64,000 bases of DNA from contig NZ_LN997848.1 in the NCBI RefSeq assembly GCF_001511835.1, forward strand, positions 3,190,001 to 3,254,000. The letters are read 5' to 3'. Every line of letters starts with the position of its first letter. Position 1 is the first letter of the stretch. Both the position numbers and the translations under genes were made by a program. The notes under the pieces are model-generated. The model saw only the letters and a list, made by a program, of their open reading frames with translations. It searched no databases and was not told where the DNA came from. This document shows positions 55,871 through 64,000 of this stretch, in pieces. The DNA comes from Magnetospirillum sp. XM-1 (GTDB lineage Bacteria > Pseudomonadota > Alphaproteobacteria > Rhodospirillales > Magnetospirillaceae).

Positions 55871-58800
55871 ATGATCCTCGACCAGCCCCTTCCCGCCCCG
55901 GATGCCCAGCGCCAGGCCATCCATCTGGCCGCCGGGCGGAGCGAGGCCGACCTGGTGTCGGGACTGGCCGCCGCCATTCCCCTGGAGGACGAGGCGCGCC
56001 GCCGTATCGTCAACCGCGCCGTCAAGCTGGTTGAGGGCGCGCGCGGCGCCCGGCATTCCCTGGGCCTGGACGGCTTTCTCAACGAATACCGGCTGTCCAC
56101 CCGCGAAGGCGTGGTGCTGATGTGCCTGGCCGAGGCGCTGCTGCGCATTCCCGACGACCTGACGGCGGATCTGCTGATCAAGGACAAGATCGGCTCGGCC
56201 GATTGGGACGGCCATCTCGGGCGTTCGCCGTCGCTGTTCGTCAACGCGTCGACCTGGGCGCTGATGCTGGGCGACCGCCTGCTGCATCTGGAGGAGGACG
56301 GCAAGGTCGTCCTGGGCAGGGTCGCCGGGCGTCTGGGCGAAGCGGTGGTGCGCCAGGCGCTGCGACGCGCCATGGGGCTGATGGGCCGCCAGTTCGTCAT
56401 GGGGCGCACCATCGCCGAGGCCCTGGACCACGCCCGCCCGTGGGAGGCCAAGGGCTACCGCCATTCCTTCGACATGCTGGGCGAGGCGGCGCGTTCCGAC
56501 GAGACGGCGCTCAACTACGTTCGTGCCTACGGCGAGGCCATCGACGCCCTGGGCCGCGCCGCCAGGGGCACCGGCCCCCTGGCCGGGCCGGGCATCTCGG
56601 TCAAGCTTTCGGCGCTGCATCCCCGCTTCGAGATGGCCCAGCGCCGCCGGGTGATGGAGGAACTGGTCCCCCGTCTCGCCGGGCTTTGCCACCGGGCGCG
56701 CGACGCCGGCATCGGGCTGACCGTCGACGCCGAGGAGGCCGACCGGCTGGAGATCTCGCTGGACGTGATCGAGGCGGTGCTGGCCGATGCCACCCTGGAC
56801 GGCTGGAACGGCTTCGGCATGGCGATCCAGGCCTATCAGAAGCGGGCGCGGCCGGTGATCGCCTGGGCCGGCGCCCTGGCCGAGCGACGCGGACGGCGGC
56901 TGATGATCCGGCTGGTCAAGGGCGCCTATTGGGACGGAGAGATCAAGCGCGCCCAGGAGCGCGGCCTGGACGGCTTTCCGGTGTTCACCGCCAAGGAGGC
57001 CACCGACGTCTCGTACCTCGCCTGCGCCGCCGACCTGCTGGCGCGGCCCGAACTGTTCTACCCGCAATTCGCCACCCACAACGCGCACACCGCCGCCGCC
57101 ATCGTCGAGATGACCGGCGGGGCCGGGGACTGGGAGTTCCAGCGCCTGCACGGCATGGGCGAGGCGCTCTACGCCCAGCTGGCCCCGGACTTCGCCTGCC
57201 GCACCTATGCACCCGTGGGCTCGCACCAGGAACTGCTGCCTTATCTGGTCCGCCGCCTCTTGGAAAACGGCGCCAATTCCTCCTTCGTCAGCCGTCTGGC
57301 CGACGAGGAGATTCCCGCCCATGTGGTCGCCGCCGACCCGCTGGCGGCCCTGGGGCGCCTCAATCCGCAAAACGTGGCCGAGCCCGCCGCCCTGTTCGCG
57401 CCCCAGCGGCGCAATTCCGGCGGCCTGGACCTGTCGTCCGCCGCGGTGCTGGCCGAGTTGAACGTCGCCCTGGCCGCCGCCTCGACCACCGAGCGGGCTT
57501 CTCCCATCATCGGCGGAACCGAGACGGATTCGGGCAACGCCCGGCCGGTGCTCGACCCCTCCGACCATCGCCGCGTGGTCGGCGAGGTGGTGGACGCCAA
57601 TCCGGCCGAGGTCGAGGCGGCGCTGATCGCTGCCCGCGCCGCCTTCCCCGCCTGGGACGACCTGGGCGGCGAGCGCCGCGCCGCCGTGCTGGAAAACGCC
57701 GCCGACCGTCTCGAGGCGGAGAGGCCGCATTTCATGGCGCTGGCCATCCGCGAGGCGGGCAAGACCATCCCGGACGCCCTGTCCGAGGTGCGCGAGGCGG
57801 TGGATTTTCTGCGCTTCTACGCCGCCGAGGCCCGTTCGCGCTTCGGCCAGCCCCTGCGGCTGCCCGGCCCGGTGGGGGAAAGCAACGAGCTGATGCTGGG
57901 CGGGCGCGGCGTGTTCGCCTGCGTCTCGCCCTGGAACTTCCCGCTGGCCATCTTCACGGGACAGGTGGCGGCCGCTTTGGCCGCCGGCAACGCCGTGGTG
58001 GCCAAGCCGGCGCCGCAGACCCCGCTGATGGCGGCGGCAATGGTGCGCCTGCTCCACGCCGCCGGCGTGCCGCCCCAGGCGCTGCATCTGGTCCCGGGCG
58101 GCCCCGCCATCGGCGAGGCGCTGGTCTCCAGCCCCCTGGTGGACGGCATCAGCTTTACCGGGTCCACCGCCACGGCGCGCCACATCAACCGCCTGCGCGC
58201 CGCCCTGGACGGGCCGCTGGCCCCCCTGATCGCCGAGACCGGCGGGCTCAACGCCATGATCGTCGATTCCTCGGCCCTGTCCGAGCAGGTAGTGGCCGAT
58301 TGCCTGGAAAGCGCCTTCCGCTCGGCGGGACAGCGCTGCTCGGCGCTGCGCGTCGCCTTCATCCAGCGCGAGGCCTGGAGCCGCATCGAGCCGCTGCTGA
58401 AGGGCGCCATGGCCGAGCTGTCCCTGGGTGATCCCGCTTTGCTCGCCACCGATGTCGGCCCGGTGATCGACGAGGCCGCCCGCCAGCGGCTGATGGCCCA
58501 TGGCGGACGCCTGCGCCACTCGGGGCGGGCCATCGCCACGGCGCAGCTTCCCGCCGCCTGCCACAACGGCACCTTCTTCGCTCCCATGGCCTACGAGCTG
58601 GAATCCCTGGACCTGCTGAAGGACGAGGTGTTCGGCCCCATCCTGCACGTCATCCCCTGGGAGGCCGGGCACCTGGACAAGGTGCTCGACGCGGTGGCGG
58701 CCACGTCTTACGGCCTGACGCTCGGCATCCATTCGCGCATCGACGCCACCATCGCCCAGGTGGTGGCCCGCGCCCGCATCGGCAACATCTACGTCAACCG

Positions 58801-58990
58801 CACCATGATCGGCGCGGTGGTGGGCTCGCAGCCCTTCGGCGGCTTGGGTCTGTCGGGCACCGGGTCCAAGGCCGGCGGTCCCAATACCCTGATCCGCTAT
58901 GGGGTGGAACGCTGCCTGTCGGTCAATACCGCCGCCGCCGGCGGCGATGCGGCCCTGATGGCCGGGCCGCAGCGGGGCACGACGAAATAG
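55871..58990 (+). CDS. putA: Bifunctional proline dehydrogenase / delta-1-pyrroline-5-carboxylate dehydrogenase
   Basis: A 1039-residue PutA that oxidises proline to glutamate. The FAD-dependent PRODH half (about residues 150-460) shows GPGISVKLSALHPRFEMAQ and RLVKGAYWDGEIKRAQ; the aldehyde dehydrogenase half (about 510-985) has catalytic Cys823 in GQRCSALRV, Glu789 in AETGGLNAM, and the closing GGLGLSGTGSKAGGP. There is no N-terminal ribbon-helix-helix domain, so unlike enterobacterial PutA it should not bind DNA. It is the third gene after the ACT protein and DUF2892. Long opposite-strand frames here are shadows. Confidence 0.96.
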   Translation: MILDQPLPAPDAQRQAIHLAAGRSEADLVSGLAAAIPLEDEARRRIVNRAVKLVEGARGARHSLGLDGFLNEYRLSTREGVVLMCLAEALLRIPDDLTADLLIKDKIGSADWDGHLGRSPSLFVNASTWALMLGDRLLHLEEDGKVVLGRVAGRLGEAVVRQALRRAMGLMGRQFVMGRTIAEALDHARPWEAKGYRHSFDMLGEAARSDETALNYVRAYGEAIDALGRAARGTGPLAGPGISVKLSALHPRFEMAQRRRVMEELVPRLAGLCHRARDAGIGLTVDAEEADRLEISLDVIEAVLADATLDGWNGFGMAIQAYQKRARPVIAWAGALAERRGRRLMIRLVKGAYWDGEIKRAQERGLDGFPVFTAKEATDVSYLACAADLLARPELFYPQFATHNAHTAAAIVEMTGGAGDWEFQRLHGMGEALYAQLAPDFACRTYAPVGSHQELLPYLVRRLLENGANSSFVSRLADEEIPAHVVAADPLAALGRLNPQNVAEPAALFAPQRRNSGGLDLSSAAVLAELNVALAAASTTERASPIIGGTETDSGNARPVLDPSDHRRVVGEVVDANPAEVEAALIAARAAFPAWDDLGGERRAAVLENAADRLEAERPHFMALAIREAGKTIPDALSEVREAVDFLRFYAAEARSRFGQPLRLPGPVGESNELMLGGRGVFACVSPWNFPLAIFTGQVAAALAAGNAVVAKPAPQTPLMAAAMVRLLHAAGVPPQALHLVPGGPAIGEALVSSPLVDGISFTGSTATARHINRLRAALDGPLAPLIAETGGLNAMIVDSSALSEQVVADCLESAFRSAGQRCSALRVAFIQREAWSRIEPLLKGAMAELSLGDPALLATDVGPVIDEAARQRLMAHGGRLRHSGRAIATAQLPAACHNGTFFAPMAYELESLDLLKDEVFGPILHVIPWEAGHLDKVLDAVAATSYGLTLGIHSRIDATIAQVVARARIGNIYVNRTMIGAVVGSQPFGGLGLSGTGSKAGGPNTLIRYGVERCLSVNTAAAGGDAALMAGPQRGTTK

Positions 58991-59115
58991 AGTAGATACC
59001 GCCGGCGATCCGCACTATATTTGCCCAATCCTAGCCATCTGATGGATTTCATTGCGTTAAGGCAATTTTAAAGTTGCGCTTCCGCAATGTTATCATTGCC
59101 ATTTCGCAATAATAC
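58991..59115. other. AT-rich interval with small hairpins between convergent genes
   Basis: This 125-base stretch is markedly richer in A and T than its surroundings. A perfect TTGCG-CTTC-CGCAA hairpin lies at 59074-59087, close to related TTGC/GCAA pieces at 59051-59066 and 59096-59109. No long T-run follows, but convergent ends of putA and the minus-strand squalene-synthase-like gene suggest a terminator role. No gene is seen. Confidence 0.5.
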
Positions 59116-59973
59116 TCAGATACGCCCCGTCAAATGGGCCAGCATCAGGCGGATCGGGCGCGGCCGGGACTGGGACACCCGGCTGTCGAAGGGATTCCAC
59201 CCTGCCTTTTCAATGACTTGCAGATAGCCGTCGGCGAGGATCGCCGGAAGAACCGCCGGCAGGCCGCTGCGCGTCGCACGGAGACGGCGGGCCTCGGACA
59301 GATGATGGCGGGCCTGGCCGCCGAGGATGCGGGCGACCTGCGTCAACGAGTCGGTTGACGCCGCACCTTCCCTCACCGCCTCACCGCTGGTGCCGGCGGC
59401 GCACAGCAGGTCCTCGGGTAGCGTCAACTTGCCGATTGACAGATGATGACCCAAGGCCCGCAGGTTGCCGACCAGCCCCCAGGCGATGCCCACATGGCGC
59501 CCAAGCCGGCGGGAATCCTCGGTTTTGTCCCCCAGGACCGCCAGCGCCAGAGCGGTGAGCGCCGCCGAACTGCGCTCGGCCTGACGTTCGGCCGCCGCCA
59601 GATCGGCAGGCGCCATCCCTTCCAGATCGTCGCGCCGCGCCGAGATCAAATCGTCGAACGCCTCGAGCGGCAGGTTCCGGTCCCGGATCAGCGCGCACAA
59701 GGGCCGGGCCACGGGATGATTGTCGCAGGTTCCGCCATCCAATCCGGCGATCAGGGTGTCCTGCCACCATTGCAACCGGATCATGCCGGCCATGGGCTCG
59801 CGCACGCTTTCCAGAACCAGGGCGATTTCCACGTTGAAGGCGTAGAGCAGCATCAGCGCTTCCCGCTGCTCCAGGGGCGCGAACAGCGCGGTGGCGAAGC
59901 GGTCGCGATCGAACCTGGAGACGAGCGAGGCGGCATGGGACAGGCCTGAGGACGGAGGGATCGGGGCGGACAT
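59116..59973 (-). CDS. Squalene/phytoene synthase-like protein (NDUFAF6-like), catalytic aspartates absent
   Basis: A 285-residue all-helical protein of the squalene/phytoene synthase superfamily. The first aspartate-rich motif should follow LYAFN but reads VEIALVLESVREP, and the second reads NLRALGHHLSIGKLTLP, so the DDxxD metal sites are gone. GMIRLQWWQDTL resembles the NDUFAF6/C8orf38 branch, which is linked to respiratory complex assembly in mitochondria. I infer a non-catalytic or non-prenyl role. The ATG at 59973 has GAGG upstream. It is divergent from hpnC and should not be read as hpnD. Confidence 0.72.
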   Translation of the reverse strand: MSAPIPPSSGLSHAASLVSRFDRDRFATALFAPLEQREALMLLYAFNVEIALVLESVREPMAGMIRLQWWQDTLIAGLDGGTCDNHPVARPLCALIRDRNLPLEAFDDLISARRDDLEGMAPADLAAAERQAERSSAALTALALAVLGDKTEDSRRLGRHVGIAWGLVGNLRALGHHLSIGKLTLPEDLLCAAGTSGEAVREGAASTDSLTQVARILGGQARHHLSEARRLRATRSGLPAVLPAILADGYLQVIEKAGWNPFDSRVSQSRPRPIRLMLAHLTGRI

Positions 59974-60061
59974 GGGACCTCGTTTCAACTGGAGCCGGCT
60001 CATGGGGCGTGGCATATATAGCCCGTCCCGCCCCGCGCTCCAATTGGAAGGCCGAACTCCC

Positions 60062-60910
60062 TTGTCCCGCGCCGCCGCCGCCCCCCTCCCCGCCGCCAGC
60101 AAGACCGCCGGCCAGGAAAATTTCCCGGTGGCCTCGCTGCTGCTGCCCAAGCACAAGCGGGCCACCATCATGGCCTATTACCATTTTGCCCGGCATGCGG
60201 ACGACGTGGCGGATTCGCCCAGTCTCACGCCCGAGGAGAAGGTGGCCGGGCTCGACGCGCTCGACCGCGGCCTGCACGGAACCGAGACCGGCCCGGCCCT
60301 GGCGCTGGCCGAGGATTACCGCCGGGCGGTCAACGGCGAGAGCGCGATGATCGAGCACGCCTCGCAGCTCCTCCACGCCTTCCGCCGCGATTCCGTGCGC
60401 GATTACTGCGAGGATTGGGCCGACCTGATGAGCTATTGCCGCTATTCGGCTGCGCCGGTCGGTCGCTTCCTGCTGGATCTGCACGGCGAATCCCACGACA
60501 CCTTCGCGCCGTCCGACGCGCTCTGCGCGGCGCTGCAGGTGCTGAACCACCTGCAGGATTGCGGCAAGGATTACCGCGAATTGCGCCGCGTCTACATTCC
60601 CCGCGACTGGCTGCAGGCCCAGGGGCTGACCATCCAGGTGCTGGAAGGCGGCTTCAGCCCGCGTGAGCTGCGCCAGGTGCTCGACCGCATGCTGGACGCC
60701 ACCGACGGGCTGATCGAACTGGCCCGGCCGCTGCCCGGCATGGTCAAGGATCTGCGCATGCGGCTGCAATGCGCCGTCACCGTGCGGGTGGCCGAGCAAT
60801 TGTCGGCCAAGCTTCGCCGGGGCGATCCCCTGGCCGAACGGGTCAAGCTCAGCAAGCTCGACTATGCCGGGGTGTTCCTGGTCGGGCTTTGGCGCGGGTT
60901 GACGGCGTGA
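60062..60910 (+). CDS. hpnC: Squalene-synthase-like HpnC (hydroxysqualene synthase)
   Basis: A 282-residue trans-isoprenyl-diphosphate synthase. In the HpnC/D/E route HpnC converts presqualene diphosphate to hydroxysqualene. The family mark ENFPVASLLLPKHKRATIM is followed by motif 1 FARHADDVAD and motif 2 DCGKDYRELRRVYIPRD, both intact. The start is chosen as the TTG at 60062 because it leaves an 88-base divergent gap that contains a symmetrical CATATATA (60013-60020) usable as a -10; the ATG at 60002 would leave only 28 bases. The stop overlaps the hpnE start by 4 bases. Confidence 0.85.
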   Translation: MSRAAAAPLPAASKTAGQENFPVASLLLPKHKRATIMAYYHFARHADDVADSPSLTPEEKVAGLDALDRGLHGTETGPALALAEDYRRAVNGESAMIEHASQLLHAFRRDSVRDYCEDWADLMSYCRYSAAPVGRFLLDLHGESHDTFAPSDALCAALQVLNHLQDCGKDYRELRRVYIPRDWLQAQGLTIQVLEGGFSPRELRQVLDRMLDATDGLIELARPLPGMVKDLRMRLQCAVTVRVAEQLSAKLRRGDPLAERVKLSKLDYAGVFLVGLWRGLTA

Positions 60911-62124
60911 CGTCGCAAGGCACCCTGCATGTGGTGGGCGCCGGCCTCGCCGGGCTCGCCGCAGGAGTAGCCGCCGCCAAGGCCGGCACGCGCGTGGTGC
61001 TGCACGAGGCGGCGGGCCATGCCGGCGGGCGCTGCCGCTCGTTCCTGGACGAGCGGCTGGGCCGGGTGATCGACAACGGCAGCCATCTGGTCCTGGGCGC
61101 CAACCGCACCGCGCTGGCCTATGCGCGGGCCACCGGCGGCATCGAGGCCATGGTGGCGGCGCCGCCGGCCTTTCCCTTCGTCGACCTGCTCACCGGCAAG
61201 TCGTGGACGGTCAGCCCCAAGCGCCTGCCCGCCGGGCTAGGCGAGATCTTCAAGGCGCTCGGCCTGCCCTGGACCGGCAAGGCCGAGACGGTGGCCAGCC
61301 GCCTGGGGCGGACTCCCTCCTTTACCCGCCTGTGGCTGCCCATGTGCGAGGCGATCATGAACACCGCGCCCGACGAGGCGTCGGCCCGCATGTTCGCCTG
61401 GACCATGCGCAAGGCGCTGCTGGGCGGCTCGGACGCCCTGGTCCCCTGGACCTTTCCCGCCGGCCTGTCCGCCGCCCTGGTGGCGCCGGCCCTGGCGACG
61501 CTGGCGCTGTTCGGGGCCGAGACCCATTTCCGCCGCCGATTAAAGGCGCTTCGGCCCGACGCCCTGGTCTTCGACGACGCCGAGGTGCGCCTGAACGCCG
61601 CCGACCGTGTGGTCCTGGCCCTGCCGCCCTGGGCGGTGGAGACCCTGCTGCCCGGTTCGACCCCCGCCGCCATGCCGACGCGCCCCATCGTCAACGCCCA
61701 TTTCCGCTGCGCCCAGCCGGTGGAACTGCCCCATGGCAGCCATTTCCTCGGCCTGGTGCATGCCTCCGGCCACTGGCTGTTCGCCCGTGGCGACGTCTTG
61801 TCGGTGACGGTGTCGGTGGCCGGCGCGCTGGTGGACCTCGACAACGAATCCATCGCCGACCGCCTGTGGGACGAAATCCGCCGGGCGCTGGGAATGCCGC
61901 CCATCGCGCCGCCGCCCTACCGCATCATGAAGGAAAAGCGGGCCACCCTGGCCCACGACCCGTTGACCATCGTCGCCCGCCCCGGTCCGGTCACCGGCCT
62001 TGATCGGGTTTTTCTCGCCGGCGACTGGATTGCCTCGCCCTGGCCCTGTACCATAGAGGCCGCCATCTGCAGCGGCCTTGCCGCCGCGCGGTTGGCGCTG
62101 GCGCGTCCGGGCCTGACCTTTTGA
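60907..62124 (+). CDS. hpnE: Hydroxysqualene dehydroxylase HpnE (FAD-dependent)
   Basis: A 405-residue FAD flavoprotein of the amine-oxidase/desaturase type that reduces hydroxysqualene to squalene. The dinucleotide-binding start LHVVGAGLAGLAAGVAAAKAG and the GRCRSF loop are typical, and the C-terminal FAD motif reads RVFLAGDWIASPWPCTIEAA. The GTG at 60907 overlaps hpnC (GTGA), so both are translated together. The usual hpnD gene between them is missing here. Confidence 0.9.
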   Translation: MTSQGTLHVVGAGLAGLAAGVAAAKAGTRVVLHEAAGHAGGRCRSFLDERLGRVIDNGSHLVLGANRTALAYARATGGIEAMVAAPPAFPFVDLLTGKSWTVSPKRLPAGLGEIFKALGLPWTGKAETVASRLGRTPSFTRLWLPMCEAIMNTAPDEASARMFAWTMRKALLGGSDALVPWTFPAGLSAALVAPALATLALFGAETHFRRRLKALRPDALVFDDAEVRLNAADRVVLALPPWAVETLLPGSTPAAMPTRPIVNAHFRCAQPVELPHGSHFLGLVHASGHWLFARGDVLSVTVSVAGALVDLDNESIADRLWDEIRRALGMPPIAPPPYRIMKEKRATLAHDPLTIVARPGPVTGLDRVFLAGDWIASPWPCTIEAAICSGLAAARLALARPGLTF

Positions 62125-62240
62125 ATCGGCAATAGCCGACAAAGGTGCTTCACAATCATCCCCGGAGTTCCTATCTTTGGCTCATCGTTTAGACGATTTC
62201 CAATTCGGTTCGGAACCCTTTGACGACATAGAGGTGAATT

Positions 62241-62837
62241 ATGGCTTTTGAGCTTCCGCCGCTCCCCTTCGCCATCGACGCGCTGGAGCCCCACATTTCC
62301 GCCCGCACCTTCGAGTTCCATCACGGCAAGCATCACGCCGCCTATGTGACCAACCTCAACAACCTGACCAAGGACACCGATCTGGCGTCCAAGTCCCTGG
62401 AAGAGGTGATCAAGGTGGCCGCCGCCGATCTGCCGGCCAAGCAGGGCATCTTCAACAATGCCGCCCAGGTGTGGAACCACACCTTCTTCTGGAACTGCAT
62501 GAAGAAGGGCGGCGGCGGCAAGCCGGGTGCGAAGCTGCTGGCCAGGATCGAGTCCGATCTGGGCGGCTTCGACAAGTTCAAGGAAGACTTCAAGGCCGCC
62601 GCCGTGGGCCAGTTCGGTTCGGGCTGGGCCTGGCTGGTTCTGGATGGCGGCAAGCTGAAAATCACCAAGACCGCCAACGCCGACCTGCCCATGGCCCACG
62701 GCCAGAAGGCGCTGCTGACCGTCGACGTGTGGGAGCACGCCTATTACCTGGACTGGCAGAACCGCCGCCCCGACTTCGTCCAGTGCTTCCTGGACAATCT
62801 GGTGAACTGGGACTTCGTCGAAGCCAATCTGGGCTGA
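62241..62837 (+). CDS. sodB: Iron superoxide dismutase
   Basis: A 198-residue SOD. Metal ligands are visible: His27 in EFHHGKHHAAY, a second histidine in AAQVWNHTFFWN, and the Asp/His pair in DVWEHAYYLDWQNRRPDF. Gln in AAQVWNH at the outer position favours the iron form. GAGGTGAATT precedes the ATG. It removes superoxide in the cytoplasm. It is monocistronic: an intrinsic terminator follows, and about 115 bases separate it from hpnE. Confidence 0.95.
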   Translation: MAFELPPLPFAIDALEPHISARTFEFHHGKHHAAYVTNLNNLTKDTDLASKSLEEVIKVAAADLPAKQGIFNNAAQVWNHTFFWNCMKKGGGGKPGAKLLARIESDLGGFDKFKEDFKAAAVGQFGSGWAWLVLDGGKLKITKTANADLPMAHGQKALLTVDVWEHAYYLDWQNRRPDFVQCFLDNLVNWDFVEANLG

Positions 62838-62850
62838 GACTGGATTTTGA

Positions 62851-62881
62851 AGCCCCCCTCCCCTTCGGGAGGGGGGTTTTT
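62851..62881 (+). terminator. Intrinsic terminator after sodB
   Basis: A 10-bp stem (CCCCCCTCCC at 62853-62862 with GGGAGGGGGG at 62867-62876, loop CTTC) is followed by TTTTT. Confidence 0.92.
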
Positions 62882-63002
62882 CATTTCCCCACTACTTTCC
62901 CGGCCGGAAAGGTGCTAGACGAAATTCGGGGTTGGGATATGCAATCGGACATTCGGTCCGAAACAGGGGGCATCTCTCATCTTGGGCAGTGAACGGCCTG
63001 GC

Positions 63003-64000
63003 ATGGTTACCGGAACCGAGGCTTCCGCAACTCCGTCGTTGCGGCCGAGCACCATTGCCCGGCGCTGGGCCCTGGCGCTGATCACCGTGCTGGTGGTGAT
63101 CGCCGCCATCCACCTCAAGGCCGCCTGGAACCGGGCCAACAGCAATGCCGAACGCCTGCTGACCGCCCTGACCCGGACCCTGGAGCATCAGGTCGACACC
63201 AGCCTGCGCAGCATCGACAATCTGCTGCTGGAAGCCAGCCAGCGCGTCGACCCGGCACGGTGGCCGGACCCCAGCCTCGTCCAGTGGTTCCAAAGCCGGC
63301 TCGGCGCCTTTCCCGAAATCCGGCAAATGGTGGTTTTCGGCCAGGACGGCAAGAATTCCGGCATCATCCTCCAGGCGAACGGAATTCTGAACTTTCCCGT
63401 GGATATCTCGGATCGCGAGCACTTCCAGGACCATGTCGGCAATCCCCGGAGCAACACGCTTAATATCGGCGTTCCGGTCCTCAGCCGCATCGACAACCAC
63501 CCCACCATCCCGCTGTCGCGCGCCATCGTCGATACCGAAGGACGGTTCAAGGGCGTGGTGTCCGCCGCCTTCGATCCCATGTTTCTGGTCGAGGTCCTGG
63601 AAAAGTTGCTGATCGAGGAACCGGGGGGCATCTCGGTCATCCGGCGGGACGGCATCTTCCTGGCAAGGCTGCCCGAGCCGGAGACGTCCCTTGGACGCTC
63701 CACCGCCATGAGCCCCCTGTTCCAGAAATATCTGCCACAGGCGCCGTCCGGCGTCGTGCGCTTCGTATCGGTCACCGACGGCAACGCCAAGATCGTCAGC
63801 TATGGAACCCTGGAGCGCTATCCGGTGGTCGCCACCATCGGCGTGACCCAGGCAACCGCCTTTGCCGAGTTCCATCGCGAGGCGGCCTGGGTCGCCGCCG
63901 TGGTGATCACCTTGTCGGCGGCGCTGTTCTGGCTGGCCACATTATCGGACCGGCGGGAATATTCGCGCCGGCTGCTGGCCGCCAGCCTGGAACGGCAAAG
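63003..64000 (+). CDS. Cache-domain membrane sensor (3' end cut by window edge)
   Basis: The first 332 codons are in the window. A cytoplasmic lead of about 20 residues precedes a membrane segment (RRWALALITVLVVIAAIHLK), a periplasmic double-Cache-type sensor (about residues 40-290, with LQANGILNFPVDISDREHFQ and NTLNIGVPVLSRI), and a second membrane segment (about 296-315, AAWVAAVVITLSAALFWLA) ending in a cytoplasmic coiled coil that runs off the edge. The output domain (kinase, GGDEF or methyl-accepting) is outside. The ATG at 63003 lacks a clear ribosome-binding site; TTG 62982 is an alternative. Confidence 0.85.
   Translation, partial: MVTGTEASATPSLRPSTIARRWALALITVLVVIAAIHLKAAWNRANSNAERLLTALTRTLEHQVDTSLRSIDNLLLEASQRVDPARWPDPSLVQWFQSRLGAFPEIRQMVVFGQDGKNSGIILQANGILNFPVDISDREHFQDHVGNPRSNTLNIGVPVLSRIDNHPTIPLSRAIVDTEGRFKGVVSAAFDPMFLVEVLEKLLIEEPGGISVIRRDGIFLARLPEPETSLGRSTAMSPLFQKYLPQAPSGVVRFVSVTDGNAKIVSYGTLERYPVVATIGVTQATAFAEFHREAAWVAAVVITLSAALFWLATLSDRREYSRRLLAASLERQ

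Noticed and set aside
55859..58732. 957-codon open frame on the minus strand
   Set aside because: Antisense shadow of putA with no recognisable domain.
59116..59973. Annotation as hpnD (presqualene diphosphate synthase)
   Set aside because: Both aspartate-rich motifs are absent and QWWQDTL fits the NDUFAF6-like branch.
62124..62137. TCGGC-AATA-GCCGA hairpin after hpnE as a terminator
   Set aside because: The stem is only 5 bp and no T-run follows, so support is too weak to list as a feature.

Overview
The window is a GC-rich (roughly 65%) chromosomal segment from an alphaproteobacterium. Gene content points to the Rhodospirillales, most likely a Magnetospirillum/Paramagnetospirillum-type organism: an LpxI-type lipid A pathway joined to the rpsB-to-bamA block, hopanoid squalene genes, a very dense set of sensory and c-di-GMP proteins, and a FrnE-like DsbA. 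This genus call is inference from gene order and style. There is no rRNA, CRISPR array, transposase or magnetosome gene here. Coding density is high and no gap between genes exceeds 300 bases.

Layout. 1-1807: branched-chain amino acid ABC transporter genes (permease cut by the window edge, binding protein). 1946-3911: a degenerate PleD-like protein and a FrnE-like DsbA. 3916-18782 (all minus strand): one long housekeeping block, transcribed rpsB, tsf, pyrH, frr, uppS, cdsA, dxr, rseP, bamA, ompH, lpxD, fabZ, lpxA, lpxI, lpxB, gloA. It links translation, nucleotide supply, isoprenoid and phospholipid synthesis, outer-membrane protein assembly and lipid A synthesis. 18950-24158: a murein endopeptidase with an HD-GYP phosphodiesterase, an acyl-CoA synthetase and a membrane diguanylate cyclase. 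24284-27994: a lipid kinase, a metallophosphoesterase and a TPR/O-GlcNAc-transferase-like protein. 27999-31656: a drug/metabolite exporter, small envelope proteins, a helix-turn-helix protein with a previously hidden 48-residue gene, a zinc-ribbon protein and tRNA-Lys. 31717-37258: two cyclophilins, coaD, gyrA and ssb.

37405-46923 is a four-gene plus-strand signalling operon: a Cache/GAF membrane sensor, a 2127-residue hybrid histidine kinase (4HB-HAMP-GAF-four PAS-PocR-HisKA-HATPase-two REC-two HPt), a CheY-like regulator and an RpfG-like HD-GYP regulator. The genes overlap by 4 bases at each junction and a terminator folds over the last codons. 46963-52326 holds a type I secretion module with two different ABC subunits and one membrane fusion protein. 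52493-62837: argE, a methyltransferase, a cytochrome c, an ACT-domain protein, a small membrane protein, putA, squalene genes hpnC and hpnE (no hpnD) with a divergent catalytically dead-looking relative, and iron superoxide dismutase. The right edge cuts another Cache-type membrane sensor.

The least ordinary features are the giant kinase operon, the asymmetric two-ABC type I exporter, mutually exclusive RNA hairpins before the lipid kinase, a FadR-like operator lying inside a strong promoter, an FNR/FixK-type dyad, a two-copy TGTCCGACA operator candidate, and a perfect 20-bp inverted repeat ahead of ssb. All functional statements come from reading the sequence and from family knowledge; no database search was run.
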